From assembly GCF_013385985.1 (NCBI RefSeq), contig NZ_JACAOY010000006.1, positions 414,581 through 478,580 on the forward strand: a stretch of 64,000 nt of DNA, given 5' to 3'. Origin of the DNA: Pseudomonas sp. B6002 (GTDB lineage: Bacteria > Pseudomonadota > Gammaproteobacteria > Pseudomonadales > Pseudomonadaceae). Shown here piece by piece: positions 34,810-44,197 of this stretch. Positions within the stretch are counted from its first letter, which is position 1; each line of letters starts with the position of its first letter. A model generated the notes under the pieces. It made no database searches and was not told where the DNA came from. It saw nothing but the letters and a program-made list of their open reading frames with translations. The translations under genes were made by a program, and so were the position numbers.

Positions 34810-36047
34810 GGCTGTTCGCCCTCCTGTTGCACTTCCTGGAGCAGCACGGCGAAGTCCTTCAAGGTCTGTTCGTCCACTTCGCTGCCATAGCTGTCCTGCC
34901 AGGCACGGCTGAACAGTTCCTGGGGCGTGAGCTGGTCAAGTTCGACCAGGCGATCTTCGCCTTCCTCCTCACGGCTGCCTTTGCCCGCGTACTCGGCCGC
35001 GATGCGCACCAGGCGCACCGCCTTGCCTTGCAGGGCGGTCTCGATCTGCTGGCGCAGGTCGGGTTGCGGCTCGTCGAGGCGCACACGCACTTCCAGCCAG
35101 GGGTGACGTTGGGTTTCGGCGAGCAGGTCGATGTCCGGCAACTCGGCAAGCTGCGCGAGAATCTCCGCCAGGGGCGCGGCTTCCAGGCGTTGCAGGTCGA
35201 CCGAGCGCGGGATCAGGATCGGTTCGACACCCACCAGGGCTTGGCCCTGGAACGTCACGTCGAGAATCTGGTGCTTGTAGCCGATTTCGGAAAAAGACAG
35301 CGGGATTGGCGAGCCGCTGTAGCGAATGCGCTCTTCGCCGTTGACCTTTTGCGGCTTGTGCAAATGGCCGAGGGCAACGTACGCCACGCTTCTGTCGAAC
35401 AGCTTGGCGGGCAGCGCTTCGGCATTACCGATAATCAGGCTGCGCTCGGAGTCTTCCGATACCGACCCACCGGCCATGTGCGCATGGCTGATGGCAATCA
35501 GCGCCTGGCCTTTCTTGCGCTTGGCGTTGGCGGCGGCGATCAGCCATTCATGCACCTGGCCGATACCCTGCAGGTAGTCGTCACCCAGCTGAGCGCCGGT
35601 GACTTCCGCCGGGCGCAAAAAGGGCAGCGCCAGGCACCAGGCGGCGATCTTGCCCTTGGCATCCGGCAGGGGGATCAGCAGGCGCTCGGCATCCAGTTGG
35701 CCGTCGTCCAGCCACAACACACGGCCCAGCGCGTGGGTGCGCAGGCGGCGCATCAGCGGCGCGGGCAGTTCAATACGGGAGCCGGAATCGTGGTTGCCGG
35801 CAATCATCACGATGGTCAGCTTGGGGTTCTGTTCGTGGGCGCTGATGATGAAGTCATACAGGCGCTCCTGGGCCTTGAGCGGCGGGTTGACCGTGTCGAA
35901 GATATCGCCGGCGATCAGCAGCGCATCCGGCAGCTGGGCCTTGAGCTGGCCCAGCAGCCATTCGAGAAAACAGGCGTGTTCGAAGTCGCGTTCCTGGCCG
36001 TGAAGATTTTGGCCCAGGTGCCAGTCGGAGGTGTGAAACAGACGCAA
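34806..36047 (-). CDS. sbcD: Exonuclease subunit SbcD (Mre11-like nuclease)
   Basis: 413 residues from a TTG at 36047; this start is favoured because GGAG sits 6 bases upstream and the family begins directly with the phosphoesterase motif, here MRLFHTSDWHLGQ. Further metal motifs are GDIFDTVNPP near 47, GNHDSGSR near 84, ISHAHMAG and ALGHLHKPQ, giving a complete Mn-dependent nuclease. The C-terminal region is the capping and SbcC-binding part. First gene of the sbcD-sbcC-GST unit. Confidence 0.94.
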   Translation of the reverse strand: MRLFHTSDWHLGQNLHGQERDFEHACFLEWLLGQLKAQLPDALLIAGDIFDTVNPPLKAQERLYDFIISAHEQNPKLTIVMIAGNHDSGSRIELPAPLMRRLRTHALGRVLWLDDGQLDAERLLIPLPDAKGKIAAWCLALPFLRPAEVTGAQLGDDYLQGIGQVHEWLIAAANAKRKKGQALIAISHAHMAGGSVSEDSERSLIIGNAEALPAKLFDRSVAYVALGHLHKPQKVNGEERIRYSGSPIPLSFSEIGYKHQILDVTFQGQALVGVEPILIPRSVDLQRLEAAPLAEILAQLAELPDIDLLAETQRHPWLEVRVRLDEPQPDLRQQIETALQGKAVRLVRIAAEYAGKGSREEEGEDRLVELDQLTPQELFSRAWQDSYGSEVDEQTLKDFAVLLQEVQQEGEQP

Positions 36048-36115
36048 GGCGAACTCCGTGGAATAGATGAAAAGGAGGGGAGTTTACCCGTAAAAGCACC
36101 GCAGCTGCTCACCCC

Positions 36116-36207
36116 CTGTAGGAGCTGGCTTGCCGGCGATGGCGGTGTGTCAGCCAACAAATGTGTTGACTGATACACCGTCATCGCCGGCAAGCCGGCT
36201 CCTACAG
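36116..36207. repeat. REP inverted repeat between sbcD and batD
   Basis: CTGTAGGAGCTGGCTTGCCG from 36116 is matched by CGGCAAGCCGGCTCCTACAG ending 36207, with a second inner inverted segment (CGGTGTGTCAG / CTGATACACCG). GGAGC(T/C)GGCTTGCCGGCGAT subtype. Confidence 0.8.
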
Positions 36208-36219
36208 GAGGGCGGCGAA

Positions 36220-37860
36220 TTATTTGGGGTACAGCGGCGGCAAGCTGGTGGTGTCGGTGGCCGGGTCTGCTTCGCGTTCGGCCATAGGGATGGCTTTTAC
36301 CGCACGCCACAGCTCTTCGCCTAGCCAGTACTGGCCGCTTTCGCTGTACAGCGCGCCGTTCAACCCATCCAGCGCATCCGACAGCGGCACAAACCGCGCC
36401 GCCATGTCGGCCAGGGTTTCCGGTTGCTGGCGGGCCCAGGCATCCAGGGCTTGGCGTGTCGCCTGAGGGTCGTTGGCCTGGGTGGCGCGTTTGAGGTCGT
36501 CGAGCAGCGTGCGTGGGCTCGGGCCGGTCTGTGCAGCACGTTGCACGGCCGGTTGCCGACGTGCACGCCACCACAGGCCAAAACCCAGCAGCGTGGTGCA
36601 GGCCAGGATCAACGTGCTCAGTTGCCACAGCCACAGGCGCTCATCGTCCGGCGCGGTGATCACGGTGGGCGTGGCTGGGGTGTCCACCACCAGACTCGGG
36701 TTGGTGGCCACTTGCAACGTGCGGGCGGGCAGGGTGGTGCGTTCGAGATGGTCTTCGTGGGTGTTCCACCACACCACCTCCACGGCCGGCAGTTCAACTG
36801 CGCCCGCCCGGGTCGGCACCAGGGCTTCGCGGTCTTCGCGGCTGCCGATCAGGCCACGGTCGTTGTTCTGGTTACCGAGCACCGGCTGGTCCGGGTAGCG
36901 GCGCAGGCCATTGATGTCGCTGCTGGGCAGGGCCGGCAACTGCGCACTGGAAAGCCCCTCGGCCTTGACGGTGAGGCTGCGGGTCAGCGAATCGCCGACC
37001 TGCACATGCTCAGGCTCCGGGTTCCAGCCTTCGGTGAGGTTCAAGCTGCGGGCCGGCAGCCAGGGCGCGTCGGCCGGGTACAGGGCGGGCTTGGGCTTGA
37101 CCGTCAGCGCGAGCTCGGCAGAACTCACGTGGATCAGCTTGCCCGGCTTGGTGCCTTGCAGCGTGTTCTCCTGGGGTGGGCGCGACTCCACCAGCGTTGC
37201 GCTGAACGTCTGCGCCGGAATCACCAGGGCCCCGCTGTGTTGCGGGTAGATCGCGTAGCGGGTTTCGATCACGCCGTGGCGGATGCTGTTGATGACTTTT
37301 TCGTAGGTGCGTGACTCACCCAATTGTTCGATACGTGCGTCGGGGATCTGCAGCGGCGTGAGGCTGCTGTCGTCATACAGCGACACCGAGTGGTACACGC
37401 GCACGGTCAGCAGCGCCTGGGCTTGCACGTACACCGTGTTCTGGTCGAGGTTGGCTTCGATAAACACCGGGGCCAGTTCGGCGGCGGTGTCCTGGCTGGT
37501 GGTTTCTACCACTTGCAGGGTGATGGGTTGGGTCTTGAGTTCGCCGACTTGCAGCGGCGGGATGACCACGCTGCCGTTTTCCTTGGGCAGCAGGGTGATG
37601 ATCCAGCGCGTGGTCGCGTGGTTGTCGCCGCCCAGGGTGGTGAGCTGGTTGATCTGGCGCGTGCCACTGACTTCGAACTGCGCGTCCAGGGGCGTCAGGT
37701 CCGGCTTGCCGAACTGGGTCACGTCGCTGGATTCCACCGTCAGCTCCACCGTTTCCCCGGAATTGAGGCGGCTGCGGTCGACGCTGGCGACCAGGTTCGC
37801 CGCCTGGGCGTGGCCTGCCGTTAACGCGAGCAGAAGCAGAAGGGTGGGGCGGCGGATCAT
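36220..37860 (-). CDS. batD: BatD-like aerotolerance protein
   Basis: 546 residues from the ATG at 37860, ATGA-coupled to the upstream gene. A signal peptide (LLLLLALTAGHAQA) precedes tandem Ig-like domains (ASVDRSRLNSGETVELTVES and later NLTEGWNPEPEHVQVGDSL). A single transmembrane helix near 430-450 (LWQLSTLILACTTLLGFGLW) leads to a cytoplasmic tail. BatD anchors the Bat complex in the inner membrane; in Bacteroides and Leptospira these proteins were linked to oxygen or oxidative-stress tolerance, though the mechanism is unsettled. Last gene of the MoxR-Bat operon; same order as PA3075 in P. aeruginosa as I recall. Confidence 0.88.
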   Translation of the reverse strand: MIRRPTLLLLLALTAGHAQAANLVASVDRSRLNSGETVELTVESSDVTQFGKPDLTPLDAQFEVSGTRQINQLTTLGGDNHATTRWIITLLPKENGSVVIPPLQVGELKTQPITLQVVETTSQDTAAELAPVFIEANLDQNTVYVQAQALLTVRVYHSVSLYDDSSLTPLQIPDARIEQLGESRTYEKVINSIRHGVIETRYAIYPQHSGALVIPAQTFSATLVESRPPQENTLQGTKPGKLIHVSSAELALTVKPKPALYPADAPWLPARSLNLTEGWNPEPEHVQVGDSLTRSLTVKAEGLSSAQLPALPSSDINGLRRYPDQPVLGNQNNDRGLIGSREDREALVPTRAGAVELPAVEVVWWNTHEDHLERTTLPARTLQVATNPSLVVDTPATPTVITAPDDERLWLWQLSTLILACTTLLGFGLWWRARRQPAVQRAAQTGPSPRTLLDDLKRATQANDPQATRQALDAWARQQPETLADMAARFVPLSDALDGLNGALYSESGQYWLGEELWRAVKAIPMAEREADPATDTTSLPPLYPK

Positions 37861-39596
37861 CGAGTCTTGTCCTGATGTTGTTGCTGTTCGTACCAGAATT
37901 TGCGGCGCAGCAGTTCGCCAGGGTTGTCCGGGATCTCCCGCAGCCATTGCTCCAGGGCCTGGCGGTGTTCGCCGTCGATGCTGGCATCGGCAGGGCGCAG
38001 GGGCGGAGTGGTGGTTTGCTCGTCGCCCAACTCGCTGCCGGGTACTTCGTTACCGCCTGCTTGCGGTGTGGCGCCGGTCTGGGTATCGCCAGCCTGTGCG
38101 TCGTCCTGGCCCTGTGACGACTGTTCGGCGCCAGTGGCACTTTGCCCGGTCGCGCCCGGTTGCGCAGTTTGGCCGGGTTGGGTGGTTTCGTCATCCTCGT
38201 TTTTTGCAGGCTTGGGCGGCTCGGGTTGCGCCTGTTCCTGCAACAGGGTTTCCACCAGCGCCTTGTTTTTCAGGGCCGGTTGCAGGTCGGGCTGGGCTTC
38301 CAGGGCTTGCTCGTAAGCATCGATGGCCGCCTCCAGTTCACCGGCCTTGGCCAGGGCATTACCCCGATTGTAGTGGGAATAGGCGTCGTTGCCCTCGGCA
38401 AAGCGTTTGATCGCCTCGGCGTAGTTGCCCGCTTCGTACAGCGCCACGCCTTGCCACTGCGGGTCCTGGAAGTGCTCGGCCGCTTCGGCGGGGCGTTTTT
38501 GCTTGAGCAGGTACTGGCCTTGCTGGTCGGGGCGCAGCCACAGGTCTTGCAGCTCAAAGGCATAGCTGGGCTGCGGCGCGCCGAGCAGCAGCAACGGCAG
38601 GCAGAACAACCAGCCCCGGCGCCCGGCGCAGGCGGCCAGCAGCAACAGTGGCAGCAGCAGCCAATAGCCTTGGTCGGCCCAGGTGTCCAGGTGCAACAAC
38701 TGGCCGTCATTGCGCAGGCTTTGCGGGCCGTCGAGCAGGCCCAGTTGGCGCAGGTCTTTGTCGTCCAGGCGCGCGGCTCGGTAGCGGCCGCCCATCTCAC
38801 TGGCGAAAGCCTTGAGGGTCGGGCTGTCGAGGCGTGGCACCAGGATTGCGCCTTGTTCGTCCTTGAGGAACTCGCCGCTTTCCTGGGTCACCGGCGTGCC
38901 TTCGCGGCTGCCGATGCCGAGGATCGACAGGCTCGGCGACTGGCCACTTTGCAGCAGCAGGCGAATGCCCTGGCGTTCCTGTTTGGACAGTGATGAGCCG
39001 ACCAGCAACAAGCGCCCCTGGCCGAGGCCGCCTTGTTTGAGCAGGCCCAAAGCCTTTTCAACCGCCAGGTCGGCGCGATGGCCAGGCTGCGGCATGATCG
39101 AGGGGCGCAGGGCTTCGAGCAGGTTGCGGCTGGTGGCCAGGTCGTCCGACAGCGGCACCAACGTGTGGGCGCTGCCGGCGTACACCACAATCGCCGTGGG
39201 GGCGTTGTCCCGCGCCTGCAACAAGTCATACAGCTTGCGCCGTGCTTGCTCCAGGCGGTTGGGCGGGCTGTCGGTGGCGAGCATTTCCGGGGTCAGTTCC
39301 AGCAACACCACCAACGGGTCGGAAGGTTTCTGGCTGGACTGCTCCACCCGTTGCCAACTGGGCCCCAGCAGCGCCAGCACGGCCAGCAGCCAGGCAATGC
39401 CCAGTATCACCCACGGCGATTTGCTTTCGCGGCCGTTGCCGCCACTGAGCAATACCGCGTGAAAGGCTGGTGGCAGGATCATCTGCCAGCGCCCGGCGCG
39501 TTTCTGCCGGTGCCACAGTTGCCACAGCAACCAGCCGAGCAAGGGCAGCAGCAACAGCCACCAGGGACGGAACAGGTGCGGCCACAGGTCGATCAT
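37857..39596 (-). CDS. batB: BatB/BatC fusion: von Willebrand A domain plus TPR
   Basis: 579 residues from the ATG at 39596, which overlaps the batA stop. Two hydrophobic segments at the N-terminus, then a VWA domain from about 80, another helix near 305-325, a TPR region (AAEHFQDPQWQGVALYEAGN, YNRGNALAKAGELEAAIDAY), and a long Gln/Thr/Gly/Pro-rich tail that ends in a short conserved helix (EQWLREIPDNPGELLRRKFW). The metal site is degenerate: where BatA has DVSGSM, this protein has ELTPEM, so MIDAS metal binding is doubtful. It combines the roles of BatB and BatC of other bacteria. Confidence 0.88.
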   Translation of the reverse strand: MIDLWPHLFRPWWLLLLPLLGWLLWQLWHRQKRAGRWQMILPPAFHAVLLSGGNGRESKSPWVILGIAWLLAVLALLGPSWQRVEQSSQKPSDPLVVLLELTPEMLATDSPPNRLEQARRKLYDLLQARDNAPTAIVVYAGSAHTLVPLSDDLATSRNLLEALRPSIMPQPGHRADLAVEKALGLLKQGGLGQGRLLLVGSSLSKQERQGIRLLLQSGQSPSLSILGIGSREGTPVTQESGEFLKDEQGAILVPRLDSPTLKAFASEMGGRYRAARLDDKDLRQLGLLDGPQSLRNDGQLLHLDTWADQGYWLLLPLLLLAACAGRRGWLFCLPLLLLGAPQPSYAFELQDLWLRPDQQGQYLLKQKRPAEAAEHFQDPQWQGVALYEAGNYAEAIKRFAEGNDAYSHYNRGNALAKAGELEAAIDAYEQALEAQPDLQPALKNKALVETLLQEQAQPEPPKPAKNEDDETTQPGQTAQPGATGQSATGAEQSSQGQDDAQAGDTQTGATPQAGGNEVPGSELGDEQTTTPPLRPADASIDGEHRQALEQWLREIPDNPGELLRRKFWYEQQQHQDKTR

Positions 39597-40681
39597 CGAC
39601 GCCTCCGCAAGCGCAGGCGTTTGAGGCGTTGGCGCCATTCAGGGTGCTGTTGCAGAAAGTGGCCCTTGCTCGAGAGTTTGTTGAACAGCCGTTGCAGCGC
39701 GTTGTTCGGCCAGCGCTCCTGGATCACCAGCAGCATGCTCAGCACCAGCGCCAGCGCCAGTGGTGCGCTGTACAGCGCCTGGGCCGGGCGGGCCTGGGTG
39801 GGTTGCTGGGCCACGGGTTCGAGCTTGTCGAGGGTTTCCTTGATCTGCTGCAGTTCTTCGCCGTCACGGGCACGGAAGTAATGCCCGCCCGTGGCGTCGG
39901 CAATGGCCTTCAAGGCGGGTTCGTCGAGGTCCAGGCTCGGGTTCACACCGAGGATGCCCAATGAGCCGGTTTGCTCGGGGTCGGCGCCGATGCCGATCGG
40001 GTAGATTTTCACGCCTTCTTCAGCGGCCAGGCGGGCGGCGGTCAGCGGGTCGATCTGCCCGGCATTGTTGGCGCCGTCGGTGACCAGGATCAGCACGCGG
40101 CTCTGCGCCGGGCGTTGGCGCAGACGCTTCAGGGCCAGGCCGATAGCATCGCCGATAGCCGTGTTCTTGCCGGCGATGCCGATGCGCGCTTCGTCCAGCC
40201 AGGCGCGCACGGTGCGGCGGTCGAAGGTCAGCGGGGCTTGCAGGTAAGCCTGGCTGCCAAACAGGATCAGGCCTACGCGGTCACCTTCGCGCTCTTCGAG
40301 GAAGTCGCCCAGCAAGTGTTTGACCAGCGACAGGCGGCTCACATCGTCGTCCTGCCAGTGCATGTCGGGAAAGTCCATGGAGCCGGACACGTCCACCGCC
40401 ACCAGCAAGTCGCGACCGCTGGCGGCAATCGGCAGCGGTTCGCCGAGCCATTCCGGGCGCGCGGCGGCGGTCAACAGCAGCAGCCACAGCACCACAAACG
40501 GCGCCTGTTGGCGCCAGCCCGGCAGGTTCACGCGGGCGCGGCGGCGGGCCAGGCCTTCAAGGTCGCTGAGGTAGCTGACTTTCAGCGCCGGCTCGCCGCT
40601 GTCGGCCACCGGCAGCACGAGGCGCATCAACCACGGCAAGGGCAACAGGACGAAGATCCACGGCCAGGCGAACTCAAACAT
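39593..40681 (-). CDS. batA: BatA-like VWA-domain protein
   Basis: 362 residues. Two N-terminal hydrophobic segments (residues 5-25 and 60-72), then a VWA domain with an intact MIDAS: D97-x-S99-x-S101 in DVSGSM, TAIGDAIG and VTDGANN. One C-terminal helix (ALYSAPLALALVLSMLLVI) re-enters the membrane. Paired with BatB, it is thought to form an inner-membrane assembly displayed on the periplasmic or cytoplasmic face, working with the MoxR ATPase. Start overlaps the DUF4381 gene by 8 bases. Confidence 0.9.
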   Translation of the reverse strand: MFEFAWPWIFVLLPLPWLMRLVLPVADSGEPALKVSYLSDLEGLARRRARVNLPGWRQQAPFVVLWLLLLTAAARPEWLGEPLPIAASGRDLLVAVDVSGSMDFPDMHWQDDDVSRLSLVKHLLGDFLEEREGDRVGLILFGSQAYLQAPLTFDRRTVRAWLDEARIGIAGKNTAIGDAIGLALKRLRQRPAQSRVLILVTDGANNAGQIDPLTAARLAAEEGVKIYPIGIGADPEQTGSLGILGVNPSLDLDEPALKAIADATGGHYFRARDGEELQQIKETLDKLEPVAQQPTQARPAQALYSAPLALALVLSMLLVIQERWPNNALQRLFNKLSSKGHFLQQHPEWRQRLKRLRLRRRR

Positions 40682-41168
40682 GTTTGCGAATCCAGGTGTC
40701 GACGGCCTGGGTGAGGCCGGCGATGGCCTTGTCGTCCAGCTTGCATTCGGGTTTGTAGGCGCCTTCCACCAGCACCATCCAGCGCGTCAGGCCCGCCGCC
40801 GGGCAGCGGTTGTCGAGGAAGGCCAGCCATTTGCGCCCGTTGAGGGTATGGCTCTGGCTGTAAGGGTAGTCATTGCGACACAAGCGCTTGAGCAGGCCGT
40901 TGAGTTGCTGCAGCCAGGCGCCGGCAGGCGCTCCGTCGTAAGGCTTGGGCATCAGCGCCAGTTCCGCGAGGGCGGCGATGCGCAACGGGTCCAGGGGCTG
41001 TTCGGCGCGGGCCACCGGGCGCCGGGACGGCAGGAAGCGGCGCAGCGACCACGCACCCCAGCCCAACAGCGGGATCAACAGCAGCAACAGCCACCAGCCC
41101 GGCGCAGGCGGCCAGAAGCCGATGGCGGGCGGCGCGATCAGCGGTTGCAGTTGGTCGAGACTGCTCAT
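40674..41168 (-). CDS. DUF4381 domain membrane protein of the MoxR operon
   Basis: 164 residues. One transmembrane helix near 25-45 (PGWWLLLLLIPLLGWGAWSL) with a cytoplasmic domain after it (LNGLLKRLCRNDYPYSQSHT and WLAFLDNRC). Short proteins of this DUF4381 type almost always sit between DUF58 and BatA genes. Function unknown. Overlaps the upstream gene by 4 bases and batA by 8, so translation is coupled. Confidence 0.85.
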   Translation of the reverse strand: MSSLDQLQPLIAPPAIGFWPPAPGWWLLLLLIPLLGWGAWSLRRFLPSRRPVARAEQPLDPLRIAALAELALMPKPYDGAPAGAWLQQLNGLLKRLCRNDYPYSQSHTLNGRKWLAFLDNRCPAAGLTRWMVLVEGAYKPECKLDDKAIAGLTQAVDTWIRKHV

Positions 41169-42102
41169 TGCTTTTTAACCGGGCGTTGCGGGTTGAGGTA
41201 TTCGCGCAGCTGCTCGACCATTTCGCTCTGGGTGCTCAAGGGCATCAGCAGGATCCGCAGTTTCTGCGCGAGCAGTTCCCAGCGGGCAATGCGTGCTTCG
41301 GCCTGGGCCTTGTAGGCCTGGCGCAAATCGAAGTTCAGCGTGTCCAGTTCCAGCTGTGCGCCTCTTTCTGCGAAACGCAGCAGCCCGGCGGCGGGGAGGG
41401 CGTGGTCCAGCGGGTCGGAGATCGGCAGCAGCAACAGGTCGCAATGCCGTGACAAAAGACTCAGCTGTTGCTCGGCACCCTCGGTGAGGGCGCGTTCATC
41501 ACAGATCACAATCACCAGGCTGCCCGGGCGCAGCACTTCGCGGCCACGGCGCAGGGCCATGCCCAGCGCATCGGCTTCGGGGCGGCTCTCGGTGTTCAAG
41601 CTCTGGTTGACGCGCACCAGGCGGTTGAGCAGTTGCAGCAGGCTTTGCTTGCTGCGCCGGGGTTTGATTTCGTAGTGCTCGCTGTCGCCGAACACCAGCC
41701 CGCCGACGCGGTCGTTGTGCCCCAGGGCTGCCCAGCCGATCAGGCTGGCGGCCTGCGCGGCCAGCACTGATTTGAACATCTGCCCGGAGCCGAAAAACAG
41801 CCGGCAGCTTTGTTCCACCATGATGAAGATCGGTCGTTCGCGTTCTTCGTGGAACAGTTTGGTGTGCGGCTCCTGGGTGCGTGCGGTGACGCGCCAGTCG
41901 ATGGTGCGCACGTCGTCCCCGGCCTGGTAGACCCGCACCTGGTCAAAGTCGACACCGCGCCCGCGCAGCTTGGAGTGGTGCAGACCGATCAACGGGCTGC
42001 GCTGGCTCGGGGTGGAAAACAGCTGTACTTCGCGCACGCGATGGCGCATCTCGATCAATTCGCTGAGGGTGACGCGGATACCATCGCTTGCGTTCATGGG
42101 GT

Positions 42103-42106
<4 letters not shown>
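41165..42106 (-). CDS. DUF58 domain-containing protein (VWA-like)
   Basis: 313 residues. Conserved DUF58 segments are easy to see: HSKLRGRGVDFDQVRVYQAG near 45, DDVRTIDWRVTARTQEPHTK and VIVICDERAL. It is a soluble protein with a VWA-like fold that interacts with MoxR ATPases. It follows moxR with a 4-base overlap. Confidence 0.9.
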
Positions 42107-43062
<956 letters not shown>

Positions 43063-43216
43063 CGATGACGGTTCCTGGAGAGATGAGCCCGGGTGTCGAT
43101 CAAAAACACCGGGCCTGGGAGGCTTACTTTAATGCATCGAAGGGGGTGGCGACTAACGGCGCGCGGAGTATTTTTAGGAAAACTTGTAGGAATATTGTGT
43201 GGGCGCCCGCAATTGC

Positions 43217-43348
43217 TGTAGTGAGCGGGCTTGCCCCGCGCCGGGCGTGCCGCGATCCAAAATCCCACACCCCGGTCTCCCTGAAACACCGCAACGCCCC
43301 GATTGGGGCGGCTTCGCCACCCGGCGCGGGGCAAGCCCGCTCACTACA
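43217..43348. repeat. Long inverted repeat with perfect 29-base arms
   Basis: TGTAGTGAGCGGGCTTGCCC starts the left arm (43217-43245); the right arm (43320-43348) is its exact complement, with a loop of 74 bases. It is a different repeat family (AGTGAGCGGGCTTGCCCCGC) from the GGAGCTGGCTTG ones. It lies upstream of moxR and downstream of the next gene. Confidence 0.85.
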
Positions 43349-43363
43349 GGCAATGGGGCCGCG

Positions 43364-43717
43364 TCAGGTGCGAATGTAGGTGCCGGTGCCCTTGAGGATG
43401 TTTTGCAGGGTTTCTTCCACTTCGGCCAGGTCCGAGGCAGCGGTGGCGTGGGTGATCTCCAACTGGTCCTTGCCGCCCAGTGCGTCGGCATCGCCGGCTG
43501 CCAGTTCTACCAACAGGGTCGTGGCGCTCAGTGTGATCTTCAGCCCGTCCAGGGTCGACGGCTCGTAGTCCCAGGTCAGCTCCACTTCTTCTTCGTCCGG
43601 GTAACGGCTCAGCATGAACATCTCGCCGTTCTTGCCGTGACAGCAGAGCATGGCCATGTTGTCTTCTTCGTCGTCGCACGGGGTGGCCATCAGAGCGTCG
43701 GTTTTCAGTTGCAGCAT
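43364..43717 (-). CDS. Small conserved acidic protein, unknown function
   Basis: 117 residues from the ATG at 43717, with AGGA 5 bases upstream; a TTG two codons earlier is less likely. The sequence (PCDDEEDNMAMLCCHGKNGE, LSRYPDEEEVELTWDYEPST) is acidic with a mixed alpha/beta pattern and paired cysteines, and has no signal peptide. It occupies the position between gdhB and moxR that PA3069 holds in P. aeruginosa, as I recall, so it is a conserved Pseudomonas gene without known role. Confidence 0.75.
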   Translation of the reverse strand: MLQLKTDALMATPCDDEEDNMAMLCCHGKNGEMFMLSRYPDEEEVELTWDYEPSTLDGLKITLSATTLLVELAAGDADALGGKDQLEITHATAASDLAEVEETLQNILKGTGTYIRT

Positions 43718-44197
43718 GGGCAATCCTGTCTGGGATAAGGCGTAATGCGAGCAATTGTGCCACTGGCGCGAATTTTGTGCTGCATCCTGTGTCAGACCTC
43801 TGGCATGACCTTAAGGTAGCTATCAGTCATTTTCGGTACTCGTGGCCGTGAAAGACACCCGTTTTTTCACCGCAAAGTCAGGGTTGCAAGAGTCGCAACT
43901 CCAAGCCTGCGTACCGATGTCCGAATATGTCGCAGCGTCGCAAGCAGCTGTCTTCCTACACTCGTTAAGCTGCGCAATGGATGTGCACGTGCCTGGCGCC
44001 TGACCTGCCCGTCGTACCGTCACCCGGCAAGGTGTGCATCTTATGGAAGTTGTATGTGACCTCATTGTCTTGTCCAGCTTCACCCACCTGTCACTCCGAT
44101 TCGCTATGGTTAACCTGCGAACAGAGCTGACGGTCTCCCCGCAAGGGGATAACACGCGACGCTTCCATCAATAACAAGCCCAAGCGGAGTACCACAG
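43718..44197 (+). other. 480-base intergenic region upstream of gdhB
   Basis: No gene supported. A minus-strand frame at 43823-44155 has poor codon use and no ribosome site. The region becomes AT-mixed and probably carries the gdhB promoter and a long leader; near its end CTCCCCGCAAGGGGATAA forms a small CCCC/GGGG hairpin at about 44133-44149. Confidence 0.5.

Noticed and set aside
43823-44155. 110-codon minus-strand frame upstream of gdhB
   Set aside because: No ribosome site, atypical composition and no recognisable pattern; more likely gdhB leader DNA.
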